A stretch of DNA of 64,000 bases from Chloroflexota bacterium (GCA_023459215.1 JAEWVF010000023.1:14799-78798), one strand, 5' to 3'. Shown: positions 24,485 through 32,960, counted from the stretch's first letter. Numbers and translations: made by a program. Notes: generated by a model from the sequence alone, not told the origin.

Positions 24485-25015
24485 ATGTTTACAAAACGAG
24501 GGATTTTCTGGCTCACAGCGAGCCTGCTCACCGTTATCCTTTCACTCTCGCAAACTTATCCCAGCCAGGCAAAGGGGGAGTCGCCCGATTCCCCAACAAA
24601 GTGTATTACCTGCCACGAAAACCTGTACTACCTGCACGATACCGGCAAACACTATTGCATCAGTGAGGCTAGCCAGCGTTGCACAGATTGCCACGAAGGC
24701 GACCCAACAACCACCGACAAAGACGCCGCCCACCAGGGACGCAGCGCACACCCGGTCATCAACGGCGATACATCCAAATGCCAGGAATGCCATCCAAACG
24801 ATTGCGCCGAACATGTGGTCAAATTCAACACCCTGGCAGGAATCCAGCCTGTGGTTGTCGCCATCGAACCCAGCCTGGTCGCGGCGCAAAGCGCTGATTT
24901 CCCCCAAATAGAGTCCCCAAGTCAAATTGACCTGGTCAGCCGCATCCTGGCCGGAGCGGGGATCATCGCCATTGCCCTGGCGGCCTTCATCATCTCATTG
25001 AGACATCAAAACTAA
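24485..25015 (+). CDS. Membrane-anchored triheme c-type cytochrome
   Basis: A 176-residue exported protein with a signal sequence (residues 1-30) and three CxxCH haem-attachment motifs: CITCH (40-44), CTDCH (66-70) and CQECH (99-103). Extra Cys (C58, C107) and several His could supply distal ligands. A C-terminal helix (about 150-172: LVSRILAGAGIIAIALAAF) anchors it to the membrane. A very strong ribosome site (AAAGGAGGTG) precedes the ATG. It probably carries electrons at the outer face of the membrane; partner and potential are unknown. Confidence 0.85.
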   Translation: MFTKRGIFWLTASLLTVILSLSQTYPSQAKGESPDSPTKCITCHENLYYLHDTGKHYCISEASQRCTDCHEGDPTTTDKDAAHQGRSAHPVINGDTSKCQECHPNDCAEHVVKFNTLAGIQPVVVAIEPSLVAAQSADFPQIESPSQIDLVSRILAGAGIIAIALAAFIISLRHQN

Positions 25016-25039
25016 CCCATCAAGCAAAAGGAATTCAAC

Positions 25040-25444
25040 ATGAAAATCGCCTTCATCACCGACGACGGAACCAGCATCAGCCAACATTTTGGGCGGGCCA
25101 GCCATTACCTGGTAGTCACCCTTGAAAACGGGAAAGAAGTTTCCCGTGAAATGCGCAACAAACTGGGCCATGCACACTTTGCCCAGGATGCGCACAGCCA
25201 CGAACACGAACATCACGGTCAGGGGCACGGACACGATGCAGAATCGCACAACAAACACGTCCGCATGGCGGAGACAATCGCCGATTGCGAAACGCTGGTT
25301 TGCCGCGGTATGGGGGCAGGGGCCTACCAGAGTATGCAGGTTCAAGGCATTCGTCCGGTAGTCACCGACATCGCCTCAATCGACGAAGCCCTGGCCGCCC
25401 ATCTGACCGGGAAGCTGAACGACCATCCTGAAAAATTACACTAA
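25040..25444 (+). CDS. NifX/NifB-type cofactor-binding domain protein with His-rich insert
   Basis: A 134-residue protein of the dinitrogenase iron-molybdenum cofactor family: KIAFITDDGTSISQHFGRAS at the N-terminus and ETLVCRGMGAGAYQSMQVQG toward the C-terminus. Between them residues 44-73 form an insert with 13 His (HSHEHEHHGQGHGHD), a likely Ni/Zn/Co/Fe chelating loop. No nif genes are nearby, so it more likely binds or carries an Fe-S or other metal centre. It is third in the XRE-cupin/cytochrome operon. Confidence 0.82.
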   Translation: MKIAFITDDGTSISQHFGRASHYLVVTLENGKEVSREMRNKLGHAHFAQDAHSHEHEHHGQGHGHDAESHNKHVRMAETIADCETLVCRGMGAGAYQSMQVQGIRPVVTDIASIDEALAAHLTGKLNDHPEKLH

Positions 25445-25609
25445 CATAACAAAGGCTCCCGAGGCCTTGTCTTCCATCCGAAAAGGGTCTAAACTATACG
25501 CAAGCGAACCTTTTGTCGCTGAGTGGGTTAAGAACGAGTACCCATTTACAAGCAACCAAAAGCTACCTTCTGGTTTAGAGAATCTTTCAGCACAGCAGGA
25601 GAAAAGACA

Positions 25610-26509
25610 ATGGCTGAAACCTCCGGGGCAATTGCCCATATTACCGCAAATACCACGTTAATCCCCACCATCAATGCCTATGAAATCTACCTGAACGACC
25701 AGGCGCGTTCACCGTATACCATCAAAGCCTTCATGTCCGATTTGCGCCTGCTGGCTTCCTACTTCCCCGCCGACCGCGCCCTGGGAGCTGTCACCACCGC
25801 CGACCTGAACCTTTTCTTTGAGTGGATGCAGAAGGAACGCGGCATTCCGTGCAGTCCCAAAACCCTGGCGCGGCGCATCACCACCGTCAAATCCTTCTTC
25901 CGCTGGCTGCACAAGAATGGCGTCCTGATGCTCGATCCCGCCGAAAAGGTGGTGCAGAAATCGGCCATCAGCCCGCTGCCGCAAGTTTTGAGCGCAGATG
26001 AAGTTCAGTCGGTGCTGCTGGCTGCTGACCGCTATCGCCGCAAGGCCAAACCGGATGCGCGCCCCTACACCCTGCTCGCGCTGCTGTTGACCACCGGCAT
26101 CAAGAAAAGCGAATGCCTGGGCATTCACCTGAACCACATCGACCTCGAAGCGCCCAGCGGCCCGCTGGTTTTTATCCGCTACGCCAGCCCGACCAACCGT
26201 TACAAGGAACGCAAACTGACCTTGAGCGATGAGTGGATCCCCGCTTACGAAGAATACGTCAGCCAGTACAACCCGCTCGACAAGCTCTTCCCCTGGTCGC
26301 CGCGCCGTCTCGAATACCTGCTCGAAGATATTGGCAACGACGCCGGGCTTGACAAGCACCTTTCCTTCGATATGTGCCGCTGGACTTACGCCCTGAGCGA
26401 ATACCAGCGCGGCGTCGATACCGACGCCATCCGCCAGAACCTGGGCGTTTCAAAAATCCAGTGGCGCGAATTGAACATGAAGCTCAGGCAGCTTGCCGGA
26501 CAAGCCTGA
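25610..26509 (+). CDS. Tyrosine-recombinase-fold protein with degenerate active site
   Basis: A 299-residue protein with the XerC/D layout: SAM-like core-binding domain (residues 20-105, SPYTIKAFMSDLRLLASYF and TTVKSFFRWLHKNGVL) and catalytic-like domain (125-299). Aligned by eye to XerD, box I Arg is Lys165 (TTGIKKSECLG for TGLRxSEL), the HxxR His is Asp254 (SFDMCRWTYA; Arg257 kept), the second His is Trp258, and the nucleophilic Tyr is Asn289 (WRELNMKL). Only the beta-hairpin Lys and one Arg remain, so strand transfer seems impossible. It may be a DNA-binding structural protein. An AGGAG precedes the ATG; it stands alone. Confidence 0.8.
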   Translation: MAETSGAIAHITANTTLIPTINAYEIYLNDQARSPYTIKAFMSDLRLLASYFPADRALGAVTTADLNLFFEWMQKERGIPCSPKTLARRITTVKSFFRWLHKNGVLMLDPAEKVVQKSAISPLPQVLSADEVQSVLLAADRYRRKAKPDARPYTLLALLLTTGIKKSECLGIHLNHIDLEAPSGPLVFIRYASPTNRYKERKLTLSDEWIPAYEEYVSQYNPLDKLFPWSPRRLEYLLEDIGNDAGLDKHLSFDMCRWTYALSEYQRGVDTDAIRQNLGVSKIQWRELNMKLRQLAGQA

Positions 26510-26523
26510 CAAATCCCGCACAA

Positions 26524-26550
26524 AAAAGGCTCCCATCACGGGAGCCTTTT
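26524..26550. terminator. Bidirectional terminator holding the tilS stop codon
   Basis: AAAAGGCTCCC / GGGAGCCTTTT encloses ATCAC. The tilS TGA (26536-26538) lies in the loop, and the stem encodes its last residues KRLP. Confidence 0.85.
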
Positions 26551-27888
26551 CAATTCCAGCCTGATTGCGCGTTCCGTTTGCGCGCTGACCTTAAAACGTT
26601 CCCCCATACGCAGGCCGGGAACCCAGGCGATTTCAGCCTCCACGCACAGCACCGGCCAGTGCTTTCTTAATCTTTTTGGGATTTTCAGATTAACGAACAA
26701 GTCCGACAGCTTTACCGTTTGGCCGGGCATGCCCAGCGGCTCGAAGCGGTCACCGGGGCGGAACGGGCGCAGCGTGAGCCTGCCAGCCGCTAAATCGGCA
26801 TCCAGCAACGCTGAAAAGCGGTCCGTGAGCGGCGAAGCAACCTGCGCAACCTGTTCGCAGGCCAAAACCCAATCGCCGAACGTGTTCCGGCCATCCTGGA
26901 TGTAAACCGGCTCATCCACCTGGGGCTGGTCGGCAGGCAAACTGGATTCATCATCGGTCAGGTGCAAGAAACCAGCTTCGATCACCGTTTTCAGTCCGCC
27001 GGCCAACTCTGCTGCGGTCAGGGCGGCGGCGCGTTCGAGCGCAGAAAAATCCACGTCGCGCAGGCCAGGTTTCAGCGCAAAAGCGGCCCGCCGAAACAGG
27101 TTGCGCCGCAGAGCGAGGGGCATCTCACGCAGTTTGGACAAATCAAAAGAAACGTAGCGACGGCCAGAGGCGATCACCGACCTGTCCCAGGCCGAATCGA
27201 CCAGTTGGTTGAGTAATTCATAATCACCCTGCAACGCCTGGGCAGAGCGGGCCAAAGAACGGCGAATCTGCGGATTGTATGCTTCGAGTTGGGGTAGCAG
27301 TTCATGGCGCAAGCGATTACGGAAATAGGTTGTATCCGCGTTGCTGGCATCGGTCAGATAACGAATGCCATGCCCACGGCAATAGGCTTCGGTTTCCTGG
27401 CGCGTCCAGGGGAGCAGCGGTCGCACCAGCGGAATTTTGGCATCGAAAACGGGCAGAATCGTACGCGGCAGCATCCCTTTCAGCCCGGCAAGCCCCGAGC
27501 CGTGCAGGAAATGCATCAGGAGCGTTTCGGCCTGGTCGTCGGCTGTGTGGCCGGTAGCAACGGCCTGCGCCCCGGCGCTGCGCGCTGCGCGGAAGAGGAA
27601 ACGATAGCGCATCTCGCGCGCCGCTTCTTCAATGGGCAGGCCTTGCGCCGCAGCATATGCCGCTACGTCGCCGGAATCGGTCACGAAGGGCAGCCCCAGT
27701 TCCGCGGCCAATTCACCCACAAAGGCGGCATCAGAATCGGCTTCGGGTCTGAGGCGGTGATTGTAATGGGCAACCAGCAACGGGTAGCCCGCTGCGCGCA
27801 GAACATGCAAAAGGGCCAGCGAATCCGCTCCACCGGAAACCGCCGCCAGCACCACATCCGTCTTTTTTAATCCGCATTCTGCAAGCAT
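26536..27888 (-). CDS. tilS: tRNA(Ile)-lysidine synthase
   Basis: An essential enzyme that converts C34 of the CAU-anticodon tRNA-Ile to lysidine, changing both its codon and amino-acid identity. The PP-loop ATP motif SGGADS is at residues 18-23. Downstream HYNHRLRPEADSDAAFVGEL, ATGHTADDQAETLLMHFLHGSGLAG and YLTDASNADTTYFRNRLRHELLP are family-specific. The C-terminal substrate-binding domain (GDRFEPLGMPGQTVKLSDLF) is present; 450 residues is normal. It is convergent with the recombinase-like gene. Confidence 0.93.
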   Translation of the reverse strand: MLAECGLKKTDVVLAAVSGGADSLALLHVLRAAGYPLLVAHYNHRLRPEADSDAAFVGELAAELGLPFVTDSGDVAAYAAAQGLPIEEAAREMRYRFLFRAARSAGAQAVATGHTADDQAETLLMHFLHGSGLAGLKGMLPRTILPVFDAKIPLVRPLLPWTRQETEAYCRGHGIRYLTDASNADTTYFRNRLRHELLPQLEAYNPQIRRSLARSAQALQGDYELLNQLVDSAWDRSVIASGRRYVSFDLSKLREMPLALRRNLFRRAAFALKPGLRDVDFSALERAAALTAAELAGGLKTVIEAGFLHLTDDESSLPADQPQVDEPVYIQDGRNTFGDWVLACEQVAQVASPLTDRFSALLDADLAAGRLTLRPFRPGDRFEPLGMPGQTVKLSDLFVNLKIPKRLRKHWPVLCVEAEIAWVPGLRMGERFKVSAQTERAIRLELKRLP

Positions 27889-27911
27889 AAAAATATTAAA
27901 CCACGTTTTGT

Positions 27912-28826
27912 TTACGGGGTGTCCATGAATTGTGCGCCATACCAGGCCAGGTATTCGGCAACATGACTGCTCCAGTAGGACTCGTCATGGAAACCCAGGT
28001 TATAGTGCCACTCGTGGGCATAGCCCAGTTCGTTGAGCAGGTCGGTAAAACGCTGAATTTCACGAAAATCCACATCCTTGTCACCGGCGTCAATGTAAAA
28101 GGTGGGGCGCTGCTCGAGTGGAATATCACGCAAGCGGACAGGCAGGGCGCTGTTGTTGGAATAAAAAATGGCCGGTGAATGCGCTCCGACCACACCAAAC
28201 AAGCGCGGATGGCGCGAGGCCAGGTAGATGGCCCAGGCGCCACCGCGACTCAAACCGCCGATGGCGCGCGATGCGGGCTGAGCCAGCGTGCGATAGGATT
28301 CGTCGATCTGGACAACAAGCTGCTCGATAAAAACCTGTTCGAACTTGTACTCGCGCGGCTGCTTGAAGGAATGGTCAAAGGGCAAGACAATCAGGTAGGC
28401 CGGAATGTCGCCAGAGCGCATCAGACGTTCAGCATGTTCGGCTACGCCGAGATCAAGCCACTGGTCTTGAGTGAAATTCTGGCCATGCAGCAGGTAGAGG
28501 ACCGGATAGCGCTGCCCAGGCTGCTCGGCATAGCAGGGTGGGAGCAGAACATGATAATCCATCGGCTTATCGAGCAGGCCCTGGCCAACCGAACCCGAAT
28601 CCAGCCGGGCCGGTGAACAGGCCAGGGGAGTTGCCGTGGAAGTTGCCGTGGGCGAAGGGGAAGCTGTCTCCGCTGGAAGGAGTGTTTCCGGTGTATGCAA
28701 GGATGCGGTTGGCGACAAAGCCAAAGCTGTCGGTGTGGCAGGCGGCTGCGCCGGTGTACAAGCAACCAGGGCAAAGACCGATAAGGCAACCAGGCTAGAA
28801 AGAATATCCGTTTTCGATTTATACAT
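27912..28826 (-). CDS. Putative esterase lipoprotein (enterochelin esterase/esterase D-like)
   Basis: A 304-residue exported alpha/beta-hydrolase. The signal peptide ends at lipobox ALVAC (Cys22) and a Thr/Pro/Ala linker follows. The catalytic domain shows the oxyanion region VLYLLHGQNFTQDQW, nucleophile motif GGLSRGGA, an acidic segment YIDAGDKDVDF and a terminal His in GFHDESYWSSH. It resembles Fes/IroE-type and feruloyl/acetyl-xylan esterases. Given the sugar-use genes in the window it may de-esterify polysaccharides, which is inference. ATG 28826 is chosen because the longer frame runs through tRNA-Pro. Confidence 0.8.
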   Translation of the reverse strand: MYKSKTDILSSLVALSVFALVACTPAQPPATPTALALSPTASLHTPETLLPAETASPSPTATSTATPLACSPARLDSGSVGQGLLDKPMDYHVLLPPCYAEQPGQRYPVLYLLHGQNFTQDQWLDLGVAEHAERLMRSGDIPAYLIVLPFDHSFKQPREYKFEQVFIEQLVVQIDESYRTLAQPASRAIGGLSRGGAWAIYLASRHPRLFGVVGAHSPAIFYSNNSALPVRLRDIPLEQRPTFYIDAGDKDVDFREIQRFTDLLNELGYAHEWHYNLGFHDESYWSSHVAEYLAWYGAQFMDTP

Positions 28827-28855
28827 TGACTTTGAACCCAGGTTCGGATTATACT
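28826..28855 (+). promoter_or_regulatory. Promoter of tRNA-Pro
   Basis: TTGACT (28826-28831) and TATACT (28850-28855), spacer 18 bp, end 9 bp before the tRNA. The -35 box overlaps the start codon of the divergent esterase gene. Confidence 0.6.
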
Positions 28856-28864
28856 CGCGCTGTT

Positions 28865-28940
28865 CGGGGTGTAGCGCAGTTGGCAGCGCACCGCGTTTGG
28901 GACGCGGGGGCCGGCGGTTCAAGTCCGCCCACCCCGACCA
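28865..28940 (+). tRNA. tRNA-Pro(TGG)
   Basis: A 76-nt cloverleaf with acceptor CGGGGTG/CACCCCG, anticodon stem CCGCG/CGCGG and loop TTTGGGA giving anticodon TGG. T-arm GGCGG-TTCAAGT-CCGCC is normal. The terminal CCA is encoded, unlike in the other three tRNA genes here. An intrinsic terminator (AAAACCGTC...GACGGTTTT, 28948-28977) follows. Confidence 0.95.
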
Positions 28941-29071
28941 GAAATTCAAAACCGTCGGCCATTTGGCTGACGGTTTTCCCATTCAGGGAATGACACAAGT
29001 CCGCCCACCCCGACCAGAAACTCAGAACCGTCAGCAATTGGGCTGGCGGTTTTCCCATTCAGGGAATGACA
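28920..29071. repeat. 76-bp tandem duplication of tRNA-Pro 3' end plus terminator
   Basis: Unit 1 (28920-28995) starts in the T-loop of tRNA-Pro (CAAGTCCGCCCACCCCGACCA) and includes the terminator and CCCATTCAGGGAATGACA. Unit 2 (28996-29071) repeats all of it. The terminator stem of unit 2 has diverged (GTCGGCC to GTCAGC) but keeps pairing through matching changes in the other arm. Confidence 0.85.
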
Positions 29072-29168
29072 CAACAATTATTTAGGACTCTTGGCCAGGT
29101 TTTTGCTTTCGCCAGCGAGCCAGAAATGGCTTAAAATAGAGTCCCAATCGAACTTTCCCGGAGGCCCC

Positions 29169-29465
29169 ATGGCTCGCGCCAAATTTGACATCATTCTCGA
29201 GACCGTCCGTTACGCGCCGGATGGAAAAATTGAACTGGCGCGCGTTTTTGAACGGCGCGGTTTCGCCTATTCGGATCATTTCCTGATGACGCGCGCAACC
29301 CTGCTTGAAAAAATCAAGAGCGGCAAAAAATGTGTCACCGGCCAGCGCCAGGAATTCCTGGCAGGAACGTTCGAAACAGGGAAACCCGTGCTGGTTGCGG
29401 GCGAGTTCATCAGCACTTCCCCCGATGCTGGCAAAGATTTTCTCGAAAATGTCCCCATCTTTTAG
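29169..29465 (+). CDS. Small conserved-looking protein, function unknown
   Basis: A 98-residue soluble protein (MARAKFDIILETVRYAPDGK...) with no recognised domain. It has alternating charged and hydrophobic residues suggestive of a small beta-rich fold and one Cys (KKCVTGQRQEF). The ATG at 29169 is preceded by GGAGG at 4-5 nt. It lies 24 bp upstream of the NERD-like gene and is probably co-transcribed with it, the glycosyltransferase and rnhB. Confidence 0.65.
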   Translation: MARAKFDIILETVRYAPDGKIELARVFERRGFAYSDHFLMTRATLLEKIKSGKKCVTGQRQEFLAGTFETGKPVLVAGEFISTSPDAGKDFLENVPIF

Positions 29466-29489
29466 CACCGAATTGTCTCGGAGGCTGGC

Positions 29490-30407
29490 ATGAAAATCAT
29501 CGACAAAACTCCTTTCCGTAAAGAAGACGGCACAATCAGCTTCGTGGATCGTGTCCAGGCCACATTCAAATACGGCCTGAACTGGTATGGCCGCGTCCAG
29601 GCCCAGGAGAAGATTATCCCCGTGCTCGAAAAGCATCTGGGCCGAAATTTTATCCTGATGCGCAATGTCACCCTGGGCGGGACCGAAGTGGAACTGCCAA
29701 CCATCCTGATCGGGCCTCCCGGCGTAATCCTGATCAATGTGATGACAGAGCAAGGAGTCTTCCGCGCCAAGGAAGACGAGTGGGGCAAAATTGCGGGCAG
29801 CCAGTTTGTCCCCGAAAAAGTCAATCAACTGGCGCGCACCTCACGCATGGGCCAGGTTTTGCAGGTATTTCTTGACCGGGCCGGACTCAAGGGAATGCTC
29901 AATGTCGAAGCGGTCTTGCTCTCCGCCGACCCTGGCACACATATCGAATCTGTCCGCCCGATCGTGCGCATTGTCATGAGCGACGCCCTGGAAAGATTCG
30001 CGGTATCACTCGCCCAGGCCAAAGCCAGCCTCAGCCCGGAAGCCTGCGCATCGATTGCCCAAATTATCCTGACTGGCAAATCAGCCCGTCAGGCCGCCGC
30101 CGAACCGCTCCAGGAAGAAACCGAATACCAGACCGAGCCAAAGGAAAACAAGGCTTTCTTCCAGGATGAGCCGCAAGCGCCCAAGTCGGATGGCGCGCTT
30201 GGAGAGTTCAGCTTCGCCGACGACAGTCAAGAAGAACAACCGGCCAGTCAGCCCCAGGCGAAAAAGAAGAAAACCGGCAAGAAAGGCCAGACCCGGATTG
30301 CAGGCCTGACGGTTCCGCAATTGGCGATCCTGGGGGGCATCCTGTTTTTCTGGCTGTGTATCGTGATTGGCTTCATTCTCTACGTAAATTCCCAACTCAA
30401 TGTCTAA
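29490..30407 (+). CDS. NERD-like domain protein with C-terminal membrane helix
   Basis: A 305-residue protein. Residues ~35-110 (AQEKIIPVLEKHLGRNFILM, NVTLGGTEVELPTILIGPPG, VILINVMTEQGVFRAKEDEW) resemble the nuclease-related NERD domain, including the E-V-E/ILI core where catalytic Asp/Glu and Lys lie in restriction-like folds; whether it is active is uncertain. Residues 205-265 are Gln/Glu/Lys-rich and disordered-looking, and 273-300 form one hydrophobic helix. Its stop overlaps the glycosyltransferase start by 8 bp. Confidence 0.65.
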   Translation: MKIIDKTPFRKEDGTISFVDRVQATFKYGLNWYGRVQAQEKIIPVLEKHLGRNFILMRNVTLGGTEVELPTILIGPPGVILINVMTEQGVFRAKEDEWGKIAGSQFVPEKVNQLARTSRMGQVLQVFLDRAGLKGMLNVEAVLLSADPGTHIESVRPIVRIVMSDALERFAVSLAQAKASLSPEACASIAQIILTGKSARQAAAEPLQEETEYQTEPKENKAFFQDEPQAPKSDGALGEFSFADDSQEEQPASQPQAKKKKTGKKGQTRIAGLTVPQLAILGGILFFWLCIVIGFILYVNSQLNV

Positions 30408-31119
30408 TCCTTACCTTAGCATCATCATCCCCGCCCACAACGAAGAAAACCGCCTGCCAGAAACCCTGACCGAGGTGGTTCAGTTCATTCAAAAGCAAAC
30501 TTACCAAGCCGAAATATTGGTTGTCGAGAACGCCAGCCGCGACAATACCCTCAAAATCGCCCAGGATTTTGCCGCGCGCCATGCCTTTATTCAAGCCATA
30601 CACGAAGATTTGCCCGGCAAAGGCCGCGCCGTGCGCACCGGTATGCTGGCAGCCAAAGGGGAATATCGTTTTTTTGCCGACGCCGACCTTTCGATGCCAA
30701 TCGCTGAGGTCAACCGCTTCCTGCCGCCGGCAGTGGATGCCCCGATTGCAATTGCCTCGCGTGAAGCCCCAGGCGCGATTCGCTACGATGAACCTGCCTA
30801 TCGTCATATCACCGGGCGGGTCTTCAACAGCCTGATCCGCATCCTGGTGCTGCCAAAACTGCAAGACACCCAATGCGGCTTCAAAATGTTCCGCGCCGAT
30901 GTGGCTGAAGAACTTTTCAAGCGCCAAACCCTGATGGGCTGGTCCTTCGACGTTGAACTGCTCTACATCGCCCGGCTGCACGGGCTGTCCATTCTCGAAA
31001 TTCCCATCCCGTGGTATTTCAACCCCGAAAGCAAAGTTAACGTATTGCGCGATTCGTGGCGCATGTTCCGCGATTTGCTGCTTATTCGCCAAAATGGGCG
31101 ACTCGGTATGTATGCGTGA
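30400..31119 (+). CDS. Glycosyltransferase family 2 (dolichyl-phosphate mannose synthase-like)
   Basis: A 239-residue GT-A enzyme: NTP-sugar site SIIIPAHNEENRLPETL, metal motif FFADADLSMP (DxD type), acceptor region TGRVFNSLIRILVLPKLQD then TQCGFKMFRADVAE, and C-terminal WYFNPESKVNVLRDS. This pattern is close to polyprenyl-phosphate glucose/mannose synthases (DPM1/Alg5-like), which make lipid-linked sugar donors. It lacks C-terminal membrane helices. A polyprenyl-linked donor would suit the PIG-V-like transferase at 50634. It overlaps the genes on both sides by 8 bp. Confidence 0.87.
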   Translation: MSNPYLSIIIPAHNEENRLPETLTEVVQFIQKQTYQAEILVVENASRDNTLKIAQDFAARHAFIQAIHEDLPGKGRAVRTGMLAAKGEYRFFADADLSMPIAEVNRFLPPAVDAPIAIASREAPGAIRYDEPAYRHITGRVFNSLIRILVLPKLQDTQCGFKMFRADVAEELFKRQTLMGWSFDVELLYIARLHGLSILEIPIPWYFNPESKVNVLRDSWRMFRDLLLIRQNGRLGMYA

Positions 31120-31738
31120 AACCCCTGGCCTCAACCTGGAACAGGCGCTCTGGGAGCAAGGCTACCAATTTATCGGGGGAATGGATGAGGCGGGTCGCGG
31201 GGCCTGGGCCGGCCCCGTTATGGCGGCAGTGGTCATCCTGCCAAACAACCCCCAACTCAGACTCACCTTGAGCGGCGTGCGCGACTCGAAGCAAATGACA
31301 CCCCGACAGCGTTCGCGCTGGGCGCTGGAAGTAAAAGCGGTTGCCCTGGCCTGGTCGGTGGGCGAGGCTTCTCCAGCCGAGATCGACGAAATCGGCATCC
31401 TGCCAGCCACCCGCCTGGCATTCAGCCGGGCCATCCAGGGCTGCGAGTTGATGCCGCAATACCTGTTGATGGATTACATTCATTGGCCGGGGCTGAAAAA
31501 TCCGCACCAGATGATGCCCAAAGGCGAAAGCCGATCCCTGAGCATTGCGGCGGCATCCGTCCTGGCCAAGACCACCCGCGACCAGCGCATGATCGAGCTG
31601 GATGGACAGGTTCCAGGCTACGGGTTGGCGCGTCACAAAGGCTATGGGACGGCCATCCACGCCGAGGCGTTGCAGCGGCTCGGGACCAGCAACCTCCACC
31701 GGCGTTCTTTTTCCATCCCGCAAAAACTAGAAAATTGA
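31112..31738 (+). CDS. rnhB: Ribonuclease HII
   Basis: Cleaves RNA in RNA-DNA hybrids and starts ribonucleotide excision. The 208-residue protein has GMDEAGRGAWAGPV (catalytic Asp-Glu pair), SGVRDSKQMTPRQR, the Asp in YLLMDYIHWPG, and KGESRSLSIAAASVLAKTTRD. ATG 31112 overlaps the stop of the preceding gene by 8 bp; ATG 31094 (MGDSVCM) is an alternative. Its last 12 bases overlap the convergent chrA gene. Confidence 0.92.
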   Translation: MRETPGLNLEQALWEQGYQFIGGMDEAGRGAWAGPVMAAVVILPNNPQLRLTLSGVRDSKQMTPRQRSRWALEVKAVALAWSVGEASPAEIDEIGILPATRLAFSRAIQGCELMPQYLLMDYIHWPGLKNPHQMMPKGESRSLSIAAASVLAKTTRDQRMIELDGQVPGYGLARHKGYGTAIHAEALQRLGTSNLHRRSFSIPQKLEN

Positions 31739-32848
31739 CTTGACCAGCACCCCCAGGACAGCACCGGCCAGCACCAGCCAGGTGCTATTGGTTTTTAAGA
31801 ACACAAGCACGAGGAATGCGATAATAGTCAACAAAATGGTAAACAGGTCGGTCAGGGAGCCGGGAATCAGAAACAGCGTTACCGCTGCCATCAGGCCGAG
31901 CGAGGCCGCGTTCACGCCATCCAGCAAACTGGCGGTCCAGGGCGACTGGCGTAGTTTGGGGATAAACGGGTTGCTGATGATCACAAAAAGGTAGGCTGGC
32001 AGAAAAATACCGAGGGTGGCCAGCAAAGCGCCAGGCAAACCGCCCATCAAGTAGCCAATGAAAGTGGCCGAGGTAAAAAGCGGTCCCGGTGTAAACTGGC
32101 CAACCGCAATTGCATCCAATATCTGCTGGTCAGACAGCCAGCCGAGGCGCAGGACAAAATCGGTGTGCAGGAAAGCCAGCAAAACATAACCGCTGCCGTA
32201 TAAAACCGAGCCAATTTTGAAAAACGTCCAGAAAAGGGTGGCAAAATCGAATGGTTGAGCAAGCAGCCCCGGCAGGCCGAGGCCGCCCAACGGCCCCAGG
32301 ACAAGCGGCAGACCCCGCAGGGAACGGCGGTTTTGGATGAGAACAACCGTCAGCCCGGCCAGAAAAAGCAACAGGATTTCATTGACCCCCAGCAAAGCCA
32401 GGATCAAGACAACCGCTCCACATATCGCCAGCAGGCGGGTCTTCAAGGCGCGGCGGCCCAAATCCCAGAGCGCCTGGGCGATAATTGCCAGGACAACCGG
32501 TTTGATGCCATACAAAACCGCATTAATTTGCGGCAGGCTGCCAAATTCAACATACACCCAGGCAAATCCGGTCACAATCAGCATGGCGGGCACAATGAAC
32601 GCGGCCCCGCCGAGAATTAGCCCTGGCCAACCGGCGCGCAGATAACCCAGATGCATCACCATCTCTGTCGAGTTGGGGCCGGGAATCAACTGGCTGGCGC
32701 CCAGCAGATCGAGGAATTGTTGCTCATCGAGCCATTTGCGGCGTTTGACCACTTCGTCATGGTACATGGCGATGTGCGCCGCCGGGCCGCCGAAGGCAGT
32801 AAAACCCAACCTGGCAAACAAAAGGATTACTTCGAGCAGATTGTTCAC
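31727..32848 (-). CDS. chrA: Chromate transporter, long-chain (ChrA)
   Basis: A 373-residue CHR-family permease with two homologous halves, each starting with a conserved block: RLGFTAFGGPAAHIAMYHDE...LLGASQLIPGPNSTEM and KIGSVLYGSGYVLLAFLHTD...DAIAVGQFTPGPLFTSATF. Such proteins export chromate by proton antiport, and the full-length two-domain form is the resistance type; it may be used for other oxyanions. The start is GTG 32848 preceded by GTAAGGC. It is convergent with rnhB, overlapping 12 bp. No regulator lies adjacent. Confidence 0.88.
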   Translation of the reverse strand: MNNLLEVILLFARLGFTAFGGPAAHIAMYHDEVVKRRKWLDEQQFLDLLGASQLIPGPNSTEMVMHLGYLRAGWPGLILGGAAFIVPAMLIVTGFAWVYVEFGSLPQINAVLYGIKPVVLAIIAQALWDLGRRALKTRLLAICGAVVLILALLGVNEILLLFLAGLTVVLIQNRRSLRGLPLVLGPLGGLGLPGLLAQPFDFATLFWTFFKIGSVLYGSGYVLLAFLHTDFVLRLGWLSDQQILDAIAVGQFTPGPLFTSATFIGYLMGGLPGALLATLGIFLPAYLFVIISNPFIPKLRQSPWTASLLDGVNAASLGLMAAVTLFLIPGSLTDLFTILLTIIAFLVLVFLKTNSTWLVLAGAVLGVLVKSIF

Positions 32849-32960
32849 GCCTTACCCATCCTCAAGTCAGGATGCCCTATTGTACCCGCAGTGATGAAGG
32901 CAAATGAACTTGTCCCGCATCTTGAAACAGCCGGTTTTGATGGATGCCAGGGAACAATAA

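Noticed and set aside
28827..28982. 52-codon N-terminal extension of the esterase (MGKPSAKWPT...)
   Set aside because: It is the antisense of tRNA-Pro and its terminator; a signal peptide begins properly at 28826.
25610..29071. Genomic island bounded by the recombinase gene and the tRNA-Pro duplication
   Set aside because: The recombinase lacks catalytic residues, tilS and an esterase lie between, and both copies of the tRNA end are adjacent instead of flanking an element.
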